From SZUA-35 sp964351995 (GTDB taxonomy: Bacteria > Actinomycetota > Acidimicrobiia > Acidimicrobiales > SZUA-35), in contig CAYGQE010000021.1 in assembly GCA_964351995.1 (NCBI GenBank), positions 25,207-89,206 of the forward strand: DNA of 64,000 nt, written 5' to 3'. The notes beneath the pieces were generated by a model. The model saw nothing but the letters and a program-made list of their open reading frames with translations. It made no database searches and was not told the origin of the DNA. Below are positions 1 to 8,758 of the stretch, one piece after another; the first letter of the stretch is position 1; each line of letters begins with the position of its first letter. Position numbers and translations under genes: made by a program.

Positions 1-240
1 CCGTGTGCCGAGCTCGTCGCCCTCGCAACCGCACGAACGAACGGGGCGAGAGACCTCACGACCATCGTGGCGGTCGGAAACAATGGGCGTGGTGTCGTGT
101 CGCCGTGCGGTCGAGATCGCCAGGTGCTCTTCGACTACCACCCCGGCATCCGGGTGATCGTGCCGACGCCGGATGGCGATCGCAGCATCGCCATCACACG
201 CCTGCTCCCCCACAGCTATCGCTGGGAACCCTCGGCCTAG
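1..240 (+). CDS. Cytidine / blasticidin-S deaminase-like protein, 3' part
   Basis: Frame 1 is open from the window edge to TAG at 238-240 and gives 79 residues; the start lies outside the window. It opens with PCAELVAL, the zinc-ligand and catalytic-glutamate motif (C-A-E) of the cytidine deaminase fold. About 30 residues later comes SPCGRDRQVLFDYHPGI, which corresponds to the second zinc motif, normally PCGxCRQ in cytidine and blasticidin-S deaminases. Here the second cysteine is an aspartate (PCGRD). The family hydrolytically deaminates cytosine nucleosides or blasticidin S in the cytosol. Family membership is clear, the substrate is not, and activity is uncertain because of the altered ligand. 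Confidence 0.8.
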   Translation, partial: PCAELVALATARTNGARDLTTIVAVGNNGRGVVSPCGRDRQVLFDYHPGIRVIVPTPDGDRSIAITRLLPHSYRWEPSA

Positions 241-251
241 CGAACGAAGCC

Positions 252-2225
252 TCAGTTCCTGCGAGTGAAGATGATGATGTCAGCGCCCTTGCGGAGCGAC
301 TCGCCAGCTGGCGGGTCGGTGGCGATCACATCACTGTTCGGCGGGCCATCGGTGTCGCTCACCACAAAGCCAAGAGCCGTCAGCTCATCTGCGGCGTCGC
401 TGGCGCTCATGCCCGACACGTTGGGCACCAAGATGAACGGCAACCCGAGCGAGATCGTGATGGTGACCTCGCCGCCTCGCTCGATCGTCGCCTCAGGAGT
501 CGGGTCGTTGCCGATGACTTGGCCCAGCGCCACGGTGTCGCTGTAGGCCTCGGCAATCACCGCGACGAGCCCGAGCTCGAGCAGGGCTGCCTCTGCCTCG
601 GCTTGACTTCGGCCCGCCAGGTTCGGAACAATTCGAGGCTCGGGCCCAGCGCTGACGACCACGTCGACCCGAGTGCCGGTCTCGACCTGCACGAGCGGAT
701 CAGCCGATGAGCTGATGACCTGCCCCTCCGGGACCTCTTCGTCGAAGGCTCGCTCCACGTCACCGATCAGCAGGCCCTCGGCGGCCAACGCTTCCTCGGC
801 CTCGGCGAGGGTGAATGCCTCGACCATGGGCACATCGCGCAACAACAGTCCCTCTGACACGACCAGCACGACCACGGCGTCGTTTTCGACCAACTGCGTT
901 CCTGCTGCCGGTGTCTGTGTGAGCACTTCGCCGGGAACGGAGTCGTCCGCTCTGACCTCAGACACGTCCACAGTCCAGCCGTTGGCCTCGATCTCGATCG
1001 TGACATCATCGATGTCTCGGCCGACGTACGTGCCGGTTGGGAAGGTCACCGGTTCAGGAATCGACTCTTCGAACACGCTCTCGACCGCACCGGTGCGGGT
1101 CAGGGCGAAGCCGCCGGCAAAGACGGCAACGACCACCAACGCAGCGGACCACCAGCGACGACTCCGGCCGCGGTCAGGAGCCACATCTGCAACGGGCTCA
1201 TCGGGCACGACATCGTTGGTCGTGGTCGGCGTCGGCAGCGTGGGATCAGCAGCTTCGGACGCAGCGAGATCGGATGGAACCACCGCTCGATCGGCGAGCA
1301 CCAACTGGTCTTCGTCGCCAGCGAGCACGATGACGTCATCACCGGCCGAAGCGGGGAGACCAGCAAGGGGAAGTTCGGCAGGCCGAGGCAACGTGGCTGC
1401 GGCTGATTCCATCAGCGCCACGAATTCAGCCGCTGTCGGGCGATCGGCCGGGTTGGCGCGAGCCCCCATCGCCAGCACCTCGCCGAGACGGCCGAGCGAA
1501 GCGTCGACCTCAACATCGGTGTCTTGGCGCAACACCATCGTGGCCAACGGGTTGCTACCGACAAGGGGCACCTCGCCCGTCACTGCCTCGAGCAAGGTGA
1601 GCGAGAGCGAGTAGATGTCGGCTCGACCGTCGATACCGCGGCCGAGCGCTTGTTCGGGGGCGGCGTAGCGAGCGGTGCCGATCAGCGCACCCTCTGGCTC
1701 GGTCCAACTGGCTTCGGCGACCGCTCGGCTGATCCCGAAGTCTGCAATCTTCAAACGACCCTTTGCGCCGAACATGAGGTTGGCCGGCTTGATGTCTCGA
1801 TGGACAAAGCCCTCAGCGTGAGCGTGCTCGAGCCCGCTGCCAGCTTCCAGCCCGATCAATACGGCCTGTGACGGCGACAGGAGCTCGCCAGTATCGAGCA
1901 GCGCACGGAGCGAGCCCCCCTCGAGCAACTCGGTGACCAGGTAGACCTGCTGTCCTTCCGCCCAGTCGTAAATGGCGAGCAAGCTCGGGTGATTCAACGA
2001 GGCGGCGTGTCGAGCCTCGCTCTCGAAGCGGCGCCGAAACGAACCGTCAGCCGACAAGCCAGCATGTAAGAGCTTGACCGCAACGTTGCGACCAAGCGAG
2101 CGATCGGTTGCGGTGTACACCCGAGCCGATGTTCCTTGACCGACCAGTTGCTTGAGCGCGTAGCGCTCACCAAGCACGGTGGTGGCTGATGGGGCGGCGG
2201 GCACGCAAAGGATGTTACCGACCAC
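252..2225 (-). CDS. PASTA-domain Ser/Thr protein kinase (PknB-like)
   Basis: Membrane Ser/Thr kinase of the PknB/StkP type, which senses cell-wall fragments through PASTA domains and phosphorylates division and envelope proteins. Visible in order: glycine loop (GQGTSARV), VAVKLL lysine, HRDIKPAN catalytic loop, DFG (IADFGIS), activation segment ending GTARYAAPEQ, an acidic linker, one membrane helix after RSRRWW, then four extracellular PASTA repeats. The minus-strand frame is open up to 2333, but the first 36 residues are Arg/Cys-rich and lie over the divergent promoter; GTG at 2225, shortly before the kinase fold, is the likelier start. No phosphatase or FtsW-like partner is adjacent, unlike the classical pknB locus. 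Confidence 0.9.
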   Translation of the reverse strand: MVGNILCVPAAPSATTVLGERYALKQLVGQGTSARVYTATDRSLGRNVAVKLLHAGLSADGSFRRRFESEARHAASLNHPSLLAIYDWAEGQQVYLVTELLEGGSLRALLDTGELLSPSQAVLIGLEAGSGLEHAHAEGFVHRDIKPANLMFGAKGRLKIADFGISRAVAEASWTEPEGALIGTARYAAPEQALGRGIDGRADIYSLSLTLLEAVTGEVPLVGSNPLATMVLRQDTDVEVDASLGRLGEVLAMGARANPADRPTAAEFVALMESAAATLPRPAELPLAGLPASAGDDVIVLAGDEDQLVLADRAVVPSDLAASEAADPTLPTPTTTNDVVPDEPVADVAPDRGRSRRWWSAALVVVAVFAGGFALTRTGAVESVFEESIPEPVTFPTGTYVGRDIDDVTIEIEANGWTVDVSEVRADDSVPGEVLTQTPAAGTQLVENDAVVVLVVSEGLLLRDVPMVEAFTLAEAEEALAAEGLLIGDVERAFDEEVPEGQVISSSADPLVQVETGTRVDVVVSAGPEPRIVPNLAGRSQAEAEAALLELGLVAVIAEAYSDTVALGQVIGNDPTPEATIERGGEVTITISLGLPFILVPNVSGMSASDAADELTALGFVVSDTDGPPNSDVIATDPPAGESLRKGADIIIFTRRN

Positions 2226-2384
2226 GTTTTCGCCTTCGGCGATACCCGACCTGGGACGTTGAGAGCGCAGCGAGCAACTCCAGGTGCCAAAGGCACACGC
2301 TCGCCTCCGACGCACAACCTCGAACATGGCCAACGACGACGGCGCGACTGTCCGTCAGGACGACAAAAGCGGCACACTTGGCGG

Positions 2385-2924
2385 GTGACTCTTCGACAGC
2401 GAATCATTGTCGGCGTCGCCGTCTTCGTGGCCTTCGGCCTCCTCGGGCTGGCCGCCGCCTACTCGGGCAATACCGATGTGGCTGGACCGATCATCAGTGG
2501 TGGAGCCGTCGACGGTGGCGGCGAGCGTCCTGATGATCCCAACGCCGAGCGGGAAGAACTCGACCTCAATCCAATTCAGGGTTGGTTCCCCCAAGCCGGT
2601 CAAGGTTCCGGCTGCAGCGAGCCTGTCGGGGTGGATCTGATCCCCGGCTACTCGGCGCTCCTCACGATCAACGGCATCGTCATTGCACCGGAAGACACCA
2701 ATGCGCTGGTCAGCATCGACAACAACAACGACGGCATCACCGACGCCACCGCCATCTCGGCCGGCGCCTCCCAAGGACAGATCACCTGGGGCCCCGAAGA
2801 GGACTGCCCGTTCGGTCTGATTCTTCGCCCGACCAACAATCGAGTGAGTGCCTGCATCTACCGAATCGAAGAGGGCCCCGAGAACTGCCGCACACGGGCC
2901 CGGCCTGACACGTTCGACTTCTAG
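2385..2924 (+). CDS. Secreted or membrane-anchored hypothetical protein
   Basis: No family recognised. From GTG 2385 the product is 179 residues: a short basic start (VTLRQR), one hydrophobic helix (IIVGVAVFVAFGLLGLAAAY), then a soluble, acidic extracellular domain. That domain contains a segment rich in Asp and Asn (SIDNNNDGITDATAI) resembling a calcium-binding loop and three cysteines near the C terminus. The frame is open upstream to 2259, but that part overlaps the divergent kinase gene and is of poor composition, so the start just before the membrane helix is preferred. The stop overlaps the convergent ligA stop by a few bases. Confidence 0.6.
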   Translation: MTLRQRIIVGVAVFVAFGLLGLAAAYSGNTDVAGPIISGGAVDGGGERPDDPNAEREELDLNPIQGWFPQAGQGSGCSEPVGVDLIPGYSALLTINGIVIAPEDTNALVSIDNNNDGITDATAISAGASQGQITWGPEEDCPFGLILRPTNNRVSACIYRIEEGPENCRTRARPDTFDF

Positions 2925-5008
2925 CCGTCCGCCGTCTCGACAGGTGCTGTTTGGTCCCTCTCGAGCGTTTCACCGGCGAGCACGCCATGTTCCAGAAGGG
3001 CCACGAAGCCGGCTTCGTCGATCATCGGAATGCCAAGCTCCTCCGCCTTGGTCACCTTCGACGCACCCGGCGATTCGCCAACCACCACGGCCAGGGTTTT
3101 CTTCGATACCGACCCGGGGTTCTTTCCGCCCCGGCTCTTGATGGCATCGGCCGCTGAGTCCCTCGAGAAGCCTTCGAGCGATCCGGTCACCACAATGGCT
3201 TTGCCTTCGAGCACCTGTGCCACCTCGGACTTTTCGGGGCCCTCGAGGTTGACACCGCCGTCTCGGAACTTCTGGACGAGCAGTTGCGCCTTCTCGGATT
3301 GGAAGTACTCGGCCACGCTGCGAGCGATCACCGGCCCCACACCGTCGATGGCTGCGGTCTCTTCAACCGATGCCGCAGCGATGGCATCGAGGTGGCCGAA
3401 GTGCGAGGCCAGCAACTCGGCCCCTGATGGTCCGAAGTGCCGAACACCGAGACCAACGAGCAACGAAGCGAGCGGGCGATGCCGTGCCGCCTCGACCGCA
3501 TTGCGAAGATTCTCGACCGTGGTTTCACCGAACCGATCGAGTGCTCGCACTCGCTCCCAATCGATCAGGAAGACATCGCCGATGTCGGCGATGATCCCCT
3601 CCTCGATGAAGCGGGACACCACTTTCTCGCCCATGCCTTCGATGTCCATCGCCCCCCGGCTGGCGAAGTACTCGATTTGGGTCTGTTGACGGGCGGGACA
3701 CAGCGGGTTGACACAGAACGTGTGGGCTTCGTCCTCGGGCCGGACCAGCGTCTGCCCACAGGTGGGACAGTCGACCGGAAAGTGCCACTCGGGCAGATCG
3801 TCAGGCCGCTCGGCCAGCACGGGTCCAAGAACCTCGGGAATCACGTCACCCGCCTTCCGCACGATGACCATGTCGCCCGGTCGAACGTTCTTGATCGCCA
3901 CTTGATCGGCGTTGTGTAGCGTGGCCATCTGCACCGTCGAGCCTCCGACGAAGACCGGGTCGAGCACCGCGAACGGCGTGGCCTTGCCCGTTCGCCCGAT
4001 CGACACCTGGATGTCGAGCAGCTTCGTTGTTCGCTCCTCCGGAGGCAGCTTGAACGACATCGCCCAGCGAGGGGCCCGGGCGGTGGAACCGAGCATTCGC
4101 TGCTGATTCAGCGAATCGACCTTGATGACCGCACCGTCGATCTCGTAGTCGAGGTCGTGGCGGTGTTCCTGCCAGTGCTCGGTGAACGCAATGACATCGT
4201 GGATCGTCGCCGCCTTCTTCCGTTCGGGGTTGACCGGAAAACCCAGCTCGCCGAGCCAGTCGATTGCGGCACTGTGGGTGGGGAGCTCGGGCCCGCCCTC
4301 GACCTGTCCCAGCTGATAGGCCCAGAATGCGAGCTTTCGGCTGGCGGTGATCGCCGGATCCTTCTGGCGAAGGCTGCCAGCTGCGGTGTTCCGAGGGTTG
4401 GCATAGCGCGGCAGACCAGCGGCTTCTTGTGCCTCGTTGAGGGCATCGAAGGCGGCAACGGGCAGATAGACCTCGCCGCGAACCTCGAGCACGGACGGAA
4501 TGTTCGGGCCGGTCAGCTTCTTCGGGATCACCTCGATGGTCTCGATGTTGGCCGTGATGTCTTCGCCGACCTTGCCGTTCCCGCGGGTGGCCCCCTGAAC
4601 GAGTTCGCCGTTTTCGAAACGCATGGAGAGCGCAATGCCGTCGATCTTCAACTCGCACATGAACCCAATCTCGGCATCGGGCGCCGTTTCGAGGCCCCGA
4701 GCGACGCGGTCGGCCCATGCCCGCAGTTCGTCGTGGTCGAAGGAGTTGTCGAGACTCATCATCGGCACGGTGTGCTCGACGGGCGCAAACGTGGCGGAGG
4801 GAGCACCACCGACCTGCGCCGTCGGGGTGTCGCTGGCGACCAGCTCGGGATGTTCGGTTTCGAGCGCCTGAAGCTCACGAACGAGCATGTCGTACTCGAT
4901 GTCAGGGATCTCCGGAGCGTCCTGCTCGTGGTAGCGCTGGTTGTGGTGGGCGATCAGATCTCGAAGAGTCTGCGCCTGCTCGGCCGGTTCGGATGTCGAT
5001 GCACTCAC
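2921..5008 (-). CDS. ligA: NAD-dependent DNA ligase LigA
   Basis: Seals nicks during replication and repair using NAD+. The adenylation domain has the nucleophilic lysine in CELKIDGIALS. The OB fold is followed by a four-cysteine zinc finger (CPTCGQ ... CVNPLCPARQ), the helix-hairpin-helix region (GVGVRHFGPSGAELL, DGVGPVIARSV) and a C-terminal BRCT domain (LEGKAIVVTGSLEGFSRD). The length from GTG 5008 is 695 aa, normal for bacterial LigA. The frame is open to 5323, but the extra N terminus has no similarity to LigA and overlaps the divergent gene at 5070. GTG at 5026 is an alternative start. No strong ribosome binding site separates the choices. Confidence 0.95.
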   Translation of the reverse strand: MSASTSEPAEQAQTLRDLIAHHNQRYHEQDAPEIPDIEYDMLVRELQALETEHPELVASDTPTAQVGGAPSATFAPVEHTVPMMSLDNSFDHDELRAWADRVARGLETAPDAEIGFMCELKIDGIALSMRFENGELVQGATRGNGKVGEDITANIETIEVIPKKLTGPNIPSVLEVRGEVYLPVAAFDALNEAQEAAGLPRYANPRNTAAGSLRQKDPAITASRKLAFWAYQLGQVEGGPELPTHSAAIDWLGELGFPVNPERKKAATIHDVIAFTEHWQEHRHDLDYEIDGAVIKVDSLNQQRMLGSTARAPRWAMSFKLPPEERTTKLLDIQVSIGRTGKATPFAVLDPVFVGGSTVQMATLHNADQVAIKNVRPGDMVIVRKAGDVIPEVLGPVLAERPDDLPEWHFPVDCPTCGQTLVRPEDEAHTFCVNPLCPARQQTQIEYFASRGAMDIEGMGEKVVSRFIEEGIIADIGDVFLIDWERVRALDRFGETTVENLRNAVEAARHRPLASLLVGLGVRHFGPSGAELLASHFGHLDAIAAASVEETAAIDGVGPVIARSVAEYFQSEKAQLLVQKFRDGGVNLEGPEKSEVAQVLEGKAIVVTGSLEGFSRDSAADAIKSRGGKNPGSVSKKTLAVVVGESPGASKVTKAEELGIPMIDEAGFVALLEHGVLAGETLERDQTAPVETADG

Positions 5009-5069
5009 CTGGGCGAGCGTAGCCACACGGTGCGACAGGGGGCCGAGCGCCAGGCACACTGTTGGCTTC

Positions 5070-5963
5070 ATGGCTCGCCCAACACCTGCAATCATCGAGA
5101 AACTCGGACTCTGGCCGCTCCGTGCTCTGTGGGCCGCCCTGCCGCTGCTCGCCGGCCCGGGCTTCTCCGCGATGCTCGATGACCGTTCCACCGCCGTCGC
5201 CACCACCGCCGAAGTCGGCTTGTGGGCCATGTGGTTCGCCGGCCTGGTGGGGCTCCTGGCGCCGTCGACTGTGAGCCTCACCGTTGTGCGGTTCATGTCA
5301 CCTTCACTCGTGGCCTCCGCCATCTACGGGACCATTGCCCACGGAACGTCGACCGCCAGCACGACCGCCGCCATCGCCGCCACGTCCCTGGCGTTCGCCA
5401 TCGTCCTTCTTCCGGCAACGGGCGACCCGATGGTCAACGGTTCGTCCTACGGGCCTGAACGGCGGCTCGCTCTTCGGCCACCGGCTGCCCTGATCTTCGG
5501 CCCGCTGCAGCTCACTTGGCTCGTGATGTTCGGAGCAACTGCGGCGGGCGCACTGATGCTCGCTGCCGAGAACTACCTCGTTGGAGCACCCCTGCTCATC
5601 TTCGGGTTGCTTGCATCGTGGCGGGGGTCGCAGTCGCTCCACCAACTCTCGCGGCGCTGGATCGTTTTCGTTCCTGCTGGTTTCGTCATCCACGACTCGT
5701 GGGCGCTGGCTGAATCGCTCCTCATCCAGCGGCGAGAGATTACGTCGCTCGGCCCCGCTCCGCTTGACAAGGGCGAGCTGCTCGATCTGAGCGGAGGAGC
5801 CATGGGGCTGGCATTGTTGGTCGAGACGAAGGAAAAGGTGCCGCTCGCCCTTCGAGCCAAGAACTCGGTCGAATCGTTCAGCGCCTACCGCATCGTCTTC
5901 ACCCCAACCCTTCCAGGCCAGCTCCTCCACGAGGCTCGGGTGCGAGGCATCTCCATCGGTTGA
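5070..5963 (+). CDS. Multi-pass membrane protein of unknown function
   Basis: Not recognised. From ATG 5070 (297 aa) there are about six hydrophobic segments in the first 190 residues, for example LWAALPLLAGPGF, VGLWAMWFAGLVGLLAP, STTAAIAATSLAFAIVLLPA, LIFGPLQLTWLVMFGATAAGALML and GAPLLIFGLLASW. A soluble C-terminal domain of about 100 residues follows (RRWIVFVPAGFVIHDSW to the end), of the kind used for membrane-associated PH-like folds. The gene is divergent from ligA and convergent with the molybdenum hydroxylase gene, 6 bases away. Earlier in-frame starts from 4941 encode a Cys/Arg-rich stretch overlapping ligA and are rejected. Confidence 0.75.
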   Translation: MARPTPAIIEKLGLWPLRALWAALPLLAGPGFSAMLDDRSTAVATTAEVGLWAMWFAGLVGLLAPSTVSLTVVRFMSPSLVASAIYGTIAHGTSTASTTAAIAATSLAFAIVLLPATGDPMVNGSSYGPERRLALRPPAALIFGPLQLTWLVMFGATAAGALMLAAENYLVGAPLLIFGLLASWRGSQSLHQLSRRWIVFVPAGFVIHDSWALAESLLIQRREITSLGPAPLDKGELLDLSGGAMGLALLVETKEKVPLALRAKNSVESFSAYRIVFTPTLPGQLLHEARVRGISIG

Positions 5964-5969
5964 TCAGGG

Positions 5970-8243
5970 TCATCGCGAACGCATCGCGTCCCAGACACGA
6001 AGCGGCGTGCACGGCATGTCGAGGTGCGTCACGCCCAGAGGTCGCAGCGCGTCCAGTACGGCAAGGTGAACAGCAGGAGCGGCCGCGACCGTGCCGGATT
6101 CACCCACTCCCTTGAATCCTTGCGAGTTGAACGACGACGCCACTTCGGACGGGGCCAGTTCGAAGCTGGGCAACAGATCAGCAGTCGGCAGCGCGTAGTC
6201 CATGAAATTGGCCGTGATCGGATTGCCATCGTCGTCGAAGGCCACGACCTCGCACAGCGCCTGACCGAGGCCCGCAGCGATTCCGCCGTGCAGCTGCCCC
6301 TCGACGATCATCGGGTTGACTCGCCGACCGGCGTCATCGACACCGAAATACTGCATCACATCGACCCGTCCCGTCTCCGGATCCAATTCGACCAAGGCAA
6401 TGTGCGCACCTGACGGGTAGGTGTTCGGCCCGGCAAAGACCTCGCCACACACCAACTCCCGCTCTGGATCACCGAACCCAAGCGTTGCCAGCTCAGACCA
6501 CGCAACGTTGACCGCCGGCGTTCCGATCACTGTGAACGATCCAGTTGCGCGATCGAGGACCACGTCACCGATCGCCGCCTCGAGGTGATCAGCGGCCAGA
6601 GCTCTGGCCCGCTCGACCACAGCTTCGGCCGACTGGTGCACCGCCATCCCGGCGGTCTGCAGCGAGCGAGACCCGACCGCTCCGACACCTGTTGCCACGT
6701 CGTCGGTGTTTCCTTCGCGGACAACGATCTGTTCGATGGGGATGGCCAAGACGTCAGACGCAATCTGCGCCCACGCCATGTCGTGCCCGTGGCCCTGATC
6801 GGTACTGCCGGTCATCACAACCGCCGTCCCGTCGGGCTGGATCGTGACGCTTGCTTCTTCGCCACCAGCACCGTTGGTGATGTGGTTGTACGCAATCACG
6901 CCAATGCCGAGTTGAGGCGACTCTGGCGTCGCCCGCCTGACGGCCTGTTCTCGACGAAGTTCGTCGTAACCGGCGAGGTCCATGACCTTGGCCAGGTCTC
7001 CCGGGTAGTCGGCCTCGTCGAAGATGGAGCCCATCGGGGTCTCGTATGGCATCTGATCTGGGCGGACCAAGTTCCGTCGACGGAGCTCGGCCGGATCGAT
7101 GCCGGTCTGTGCCGCGTAGGCATCGACGGCACATTCGATGGCGTGGATGATTGGTGCCCGACCGGCGCCTCGGAACGCAGCGACCGGCGGAGCGTTTGTC
7201 ACCACCGACACGAACCCGAAACTGGCCTCAGCGATCGCATAGGGGCCGGTCGTGATCGGGCGGCTGTAGCCCGGAGGAAGCGAGGCGCCGACCACGGGAA
7301 ATGCTCCGCAGTCCTTGGTGATGTGGATGCTGATCGACTCGAACTGGCCGTCGGCGGTTCCAGCGAGGTCAACGCTCACGACCTCCCCTCGGCTCTGTTG
7401 TGCGGCGGTCTGATACTCGCTGCGAGTGTCGATCCAGCGCACCGCCCGTGCCACCAACCCGGCCAACCGGGGCAGCAGCAGCTCCTCGACGGCAACGCCG
7501 CCCTTGCCACCAAACCCTCCCCCGACGTTCGGTCCAGCGATGACATGCACGGCAGTCCGATCGAGCCCGAAGACAGCACAGATCGAATCCCGAAGCCCGT
7601 GCGGTCGCTGCGTAGACGACCACACGTGGAGGTCGTCGCCGCGCCAAACGGCAACCGCGCCCCGAGTCTCGATCGGTGCCGCCGATTGACGAGGGCTGAC
7701 GAGTCGACGCGAGATCATCACCTCACGCTCGATCATCTGCCGGGGAACGGGTTCACCACCGAGCACGACATTCGAGTCGAGATGGTTGAAGAGCAGCACC
7801 TCACCGGCCAAGGCATCGTCCAGCTCGAGGACAGAGGTGAGGGGCTCGTAGGCGACCTCGATCACCTCAGCAGCATCGACCGCTTGTTCTCGTGTCTCCG
7901 CAACAACGGCGGCGACAGCCTGACCGGCGAAGCGGACTCGCCCTGCGGCCAACAACGGCTGCGCCATGCCCTCCGGAAACGACGGGTTGAAGTTCGGCAC
8001 GATGAGATCGTGGACATCAGCGGCGGTGACCACCGCCAAGACACCAGGCATCGCCAACGCGTCGGCTGTTTCAATCGCACCGAGCTCAGCGTGTGCGAAG
8101 GGGGAACGCACGAAGGCGACGTGACAGGGCTCTTCGTCCACACCGAGCTCAGCTGGGGTGAGATCGGCCACGAACCGGCCACCTCCTCGCAAGAGCGTCA
8201 GATCTTCGCGGCGCCGGAGCGACCGGCCAACATTGGTCGTCAT
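5970..8243 (-). CDS. CoxL/XdhB-family molybdenum hydroxylase large subunit
   Basis: Molybdopterin-binding large subunit of the xanthine dehydrogenase / aldehyde oxidase / CO dehydrogenase family, 757 aa from ATG 8243. The N-terminal VGRSLRRREDLTLLRGGGRFVADL is the a/b hammerhead entry. The active-site loop reads AFRGAGR, matching the AYRGAGR signature of form II (CoxL-like) enzymes and not the AYRCSFR of true CO dehydrogenase. The catalytic glutamate is in FKGVGESGT near the C terminus. It probably oxidises an aldehyde or N-heterocycle; the substrate is unknown. The usual partners, the FAD-binding medium subunit and the 2Fe-2S small subunit, are not adjacent, so it is an orphan or its partners are elsewhere. 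Confidence 0.9.
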   Translation of the reverse strand: MTTNVGRSLRRREDLTLLRGGGRFVADLTPAELGVDEEPCHVAFVRSPFAHAELGAIETADALAMPGVLAVVTAADVHDLIVPNFNPSFPEGMAQPLLAAGRVRFAGQAVAAVVAETREQAVDAAEVIEVAYEPLTSVLELDDALAGEVLLFNHLDSNVVLGGEPVPRQMIEREVMISRRLVSPRQSAAPIETRGAVAVWRGDDLHVWSSTQRPHGLRDSICAVFGLDRTAVHVIAGPNVGGGFGGKGGVAVEELLLPRLAGLVARAVRWIDTRSEYQTAAQQSRGEVVSVDLAGTADGQFESISIHITKDCGAFPVVGASLPPGYSRPITTGPYAIAEASFGFVSVVTNAPPVAAFRGAGRAPIIHAIECAVDAYAAQTGIDPAELRRRNLVRPDQMPYETPMGSIFDEADYPGDLAKVMDLAGYDELRREQAVRRATPESPQLGIGVIAYNHITNGAGGEEASVTIQPDGTAVVMTGSTDQGHGHDMAWAQIASDVLAIPIEQIVVREGNTDDVATGVGAVGSRSLQTAGMAVHQSAEAVVERARALAADHLEAAIGDVVLDRATGSFTVIGTPAVNVAWSELATLGFGDPERELVCGEVFAGPNTYPSGAHIALVELDPETGRVDVMQYFGVDDAGRRVNPMIVEGQLHGGIAAGLGQALCEVVAFDDDGNPITANFMDYALPTADLLPSFELAPSEVASSFNSQGFKGVGESGTVAAAPAVHLAVLDALRPLGVTHLDMPCTPLRVWDAMRSR

Positions 8244-8285
8244 GGCCGCACCGTAGTGGTGTCGGAGAGGTGCCAACATGGCTCC

Positions 8286-8630
8286 GTGTCGCACCTGATC
8301 AAGGCCCGCATGACCGACGGAGTGACATCCGAGGGCTACCCGTTCGATCTTCCCGCTGTCCCAAGTGGGGCTGGTTCCTCAGAGCAGAAACGTTCTATGG
8401 CATGGCTTCACACATCGAGGAAGACGACGATCCGCAGAGCGCGGTCAAGGCCCTGTTCCCCGATCTTCATGCTCGTTCGCACGGCGAGTCGCTTCTGACC
8501 CTCATCGAGGAGCGGATGACTACCGCTGGCTTGTACGTCCTCGACGAGCCTGAGTCCCGCGTGCCAGTTCGTCGACGCCCTCTGACGAATGGCAGATTGC
8601 ATCAAGGCCGGTGAGAGCTTCGACTCGGCT
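8286..8630 (+). pseudogene. Decayed predicted ATPase (ABC/AAA type, COG3910-like)
   Basis: Three pieces of one protein lie in successive frames. Frame A from GTG 8286 reads SHLIKARMTDG then EGYPFDLPAV, the conserved N terminus of these predicted ATPases. The next expected part, with the Walker A loop, is missing. Frame B (about 8365-8560) reads WGWFLRAETFYGMASHIEE, then HGESLLTLIEERMTTAGLYVLDEPES, the family's signature and Walker B regions. Frame C then gives CQFVDAL-stop-RMADCIKAG, where a TGA replaces the expected arginine codon. One large deletion, at least two frame changes and one nonsense codon make this a clear pseudogene. The family assignment is from remembered motifs. It fills the space between the molybdenum hydroxylase and the HNH gene. 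Confidence 0.75.
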
Positions 8631-8758
8631 GCGCGAGCTGTCTGCGACTTGTCAAAGTGCGGTTTCACCGAGATCGAAGCAGATCGCACCTCTACAAACG
8701 CATGTTCTGTTTTTCTACGCAGAGAGGGCTGTCATACCCCCTGAGTAGTATTTCCTGT

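Noticed and set aside
6585..8498. 637-aa plus-strand frame over the molybdenum hydroxylase
   Set aside because: Antisense shadow; only its last part (after 8286) has meaning, as pseudogene remnant.
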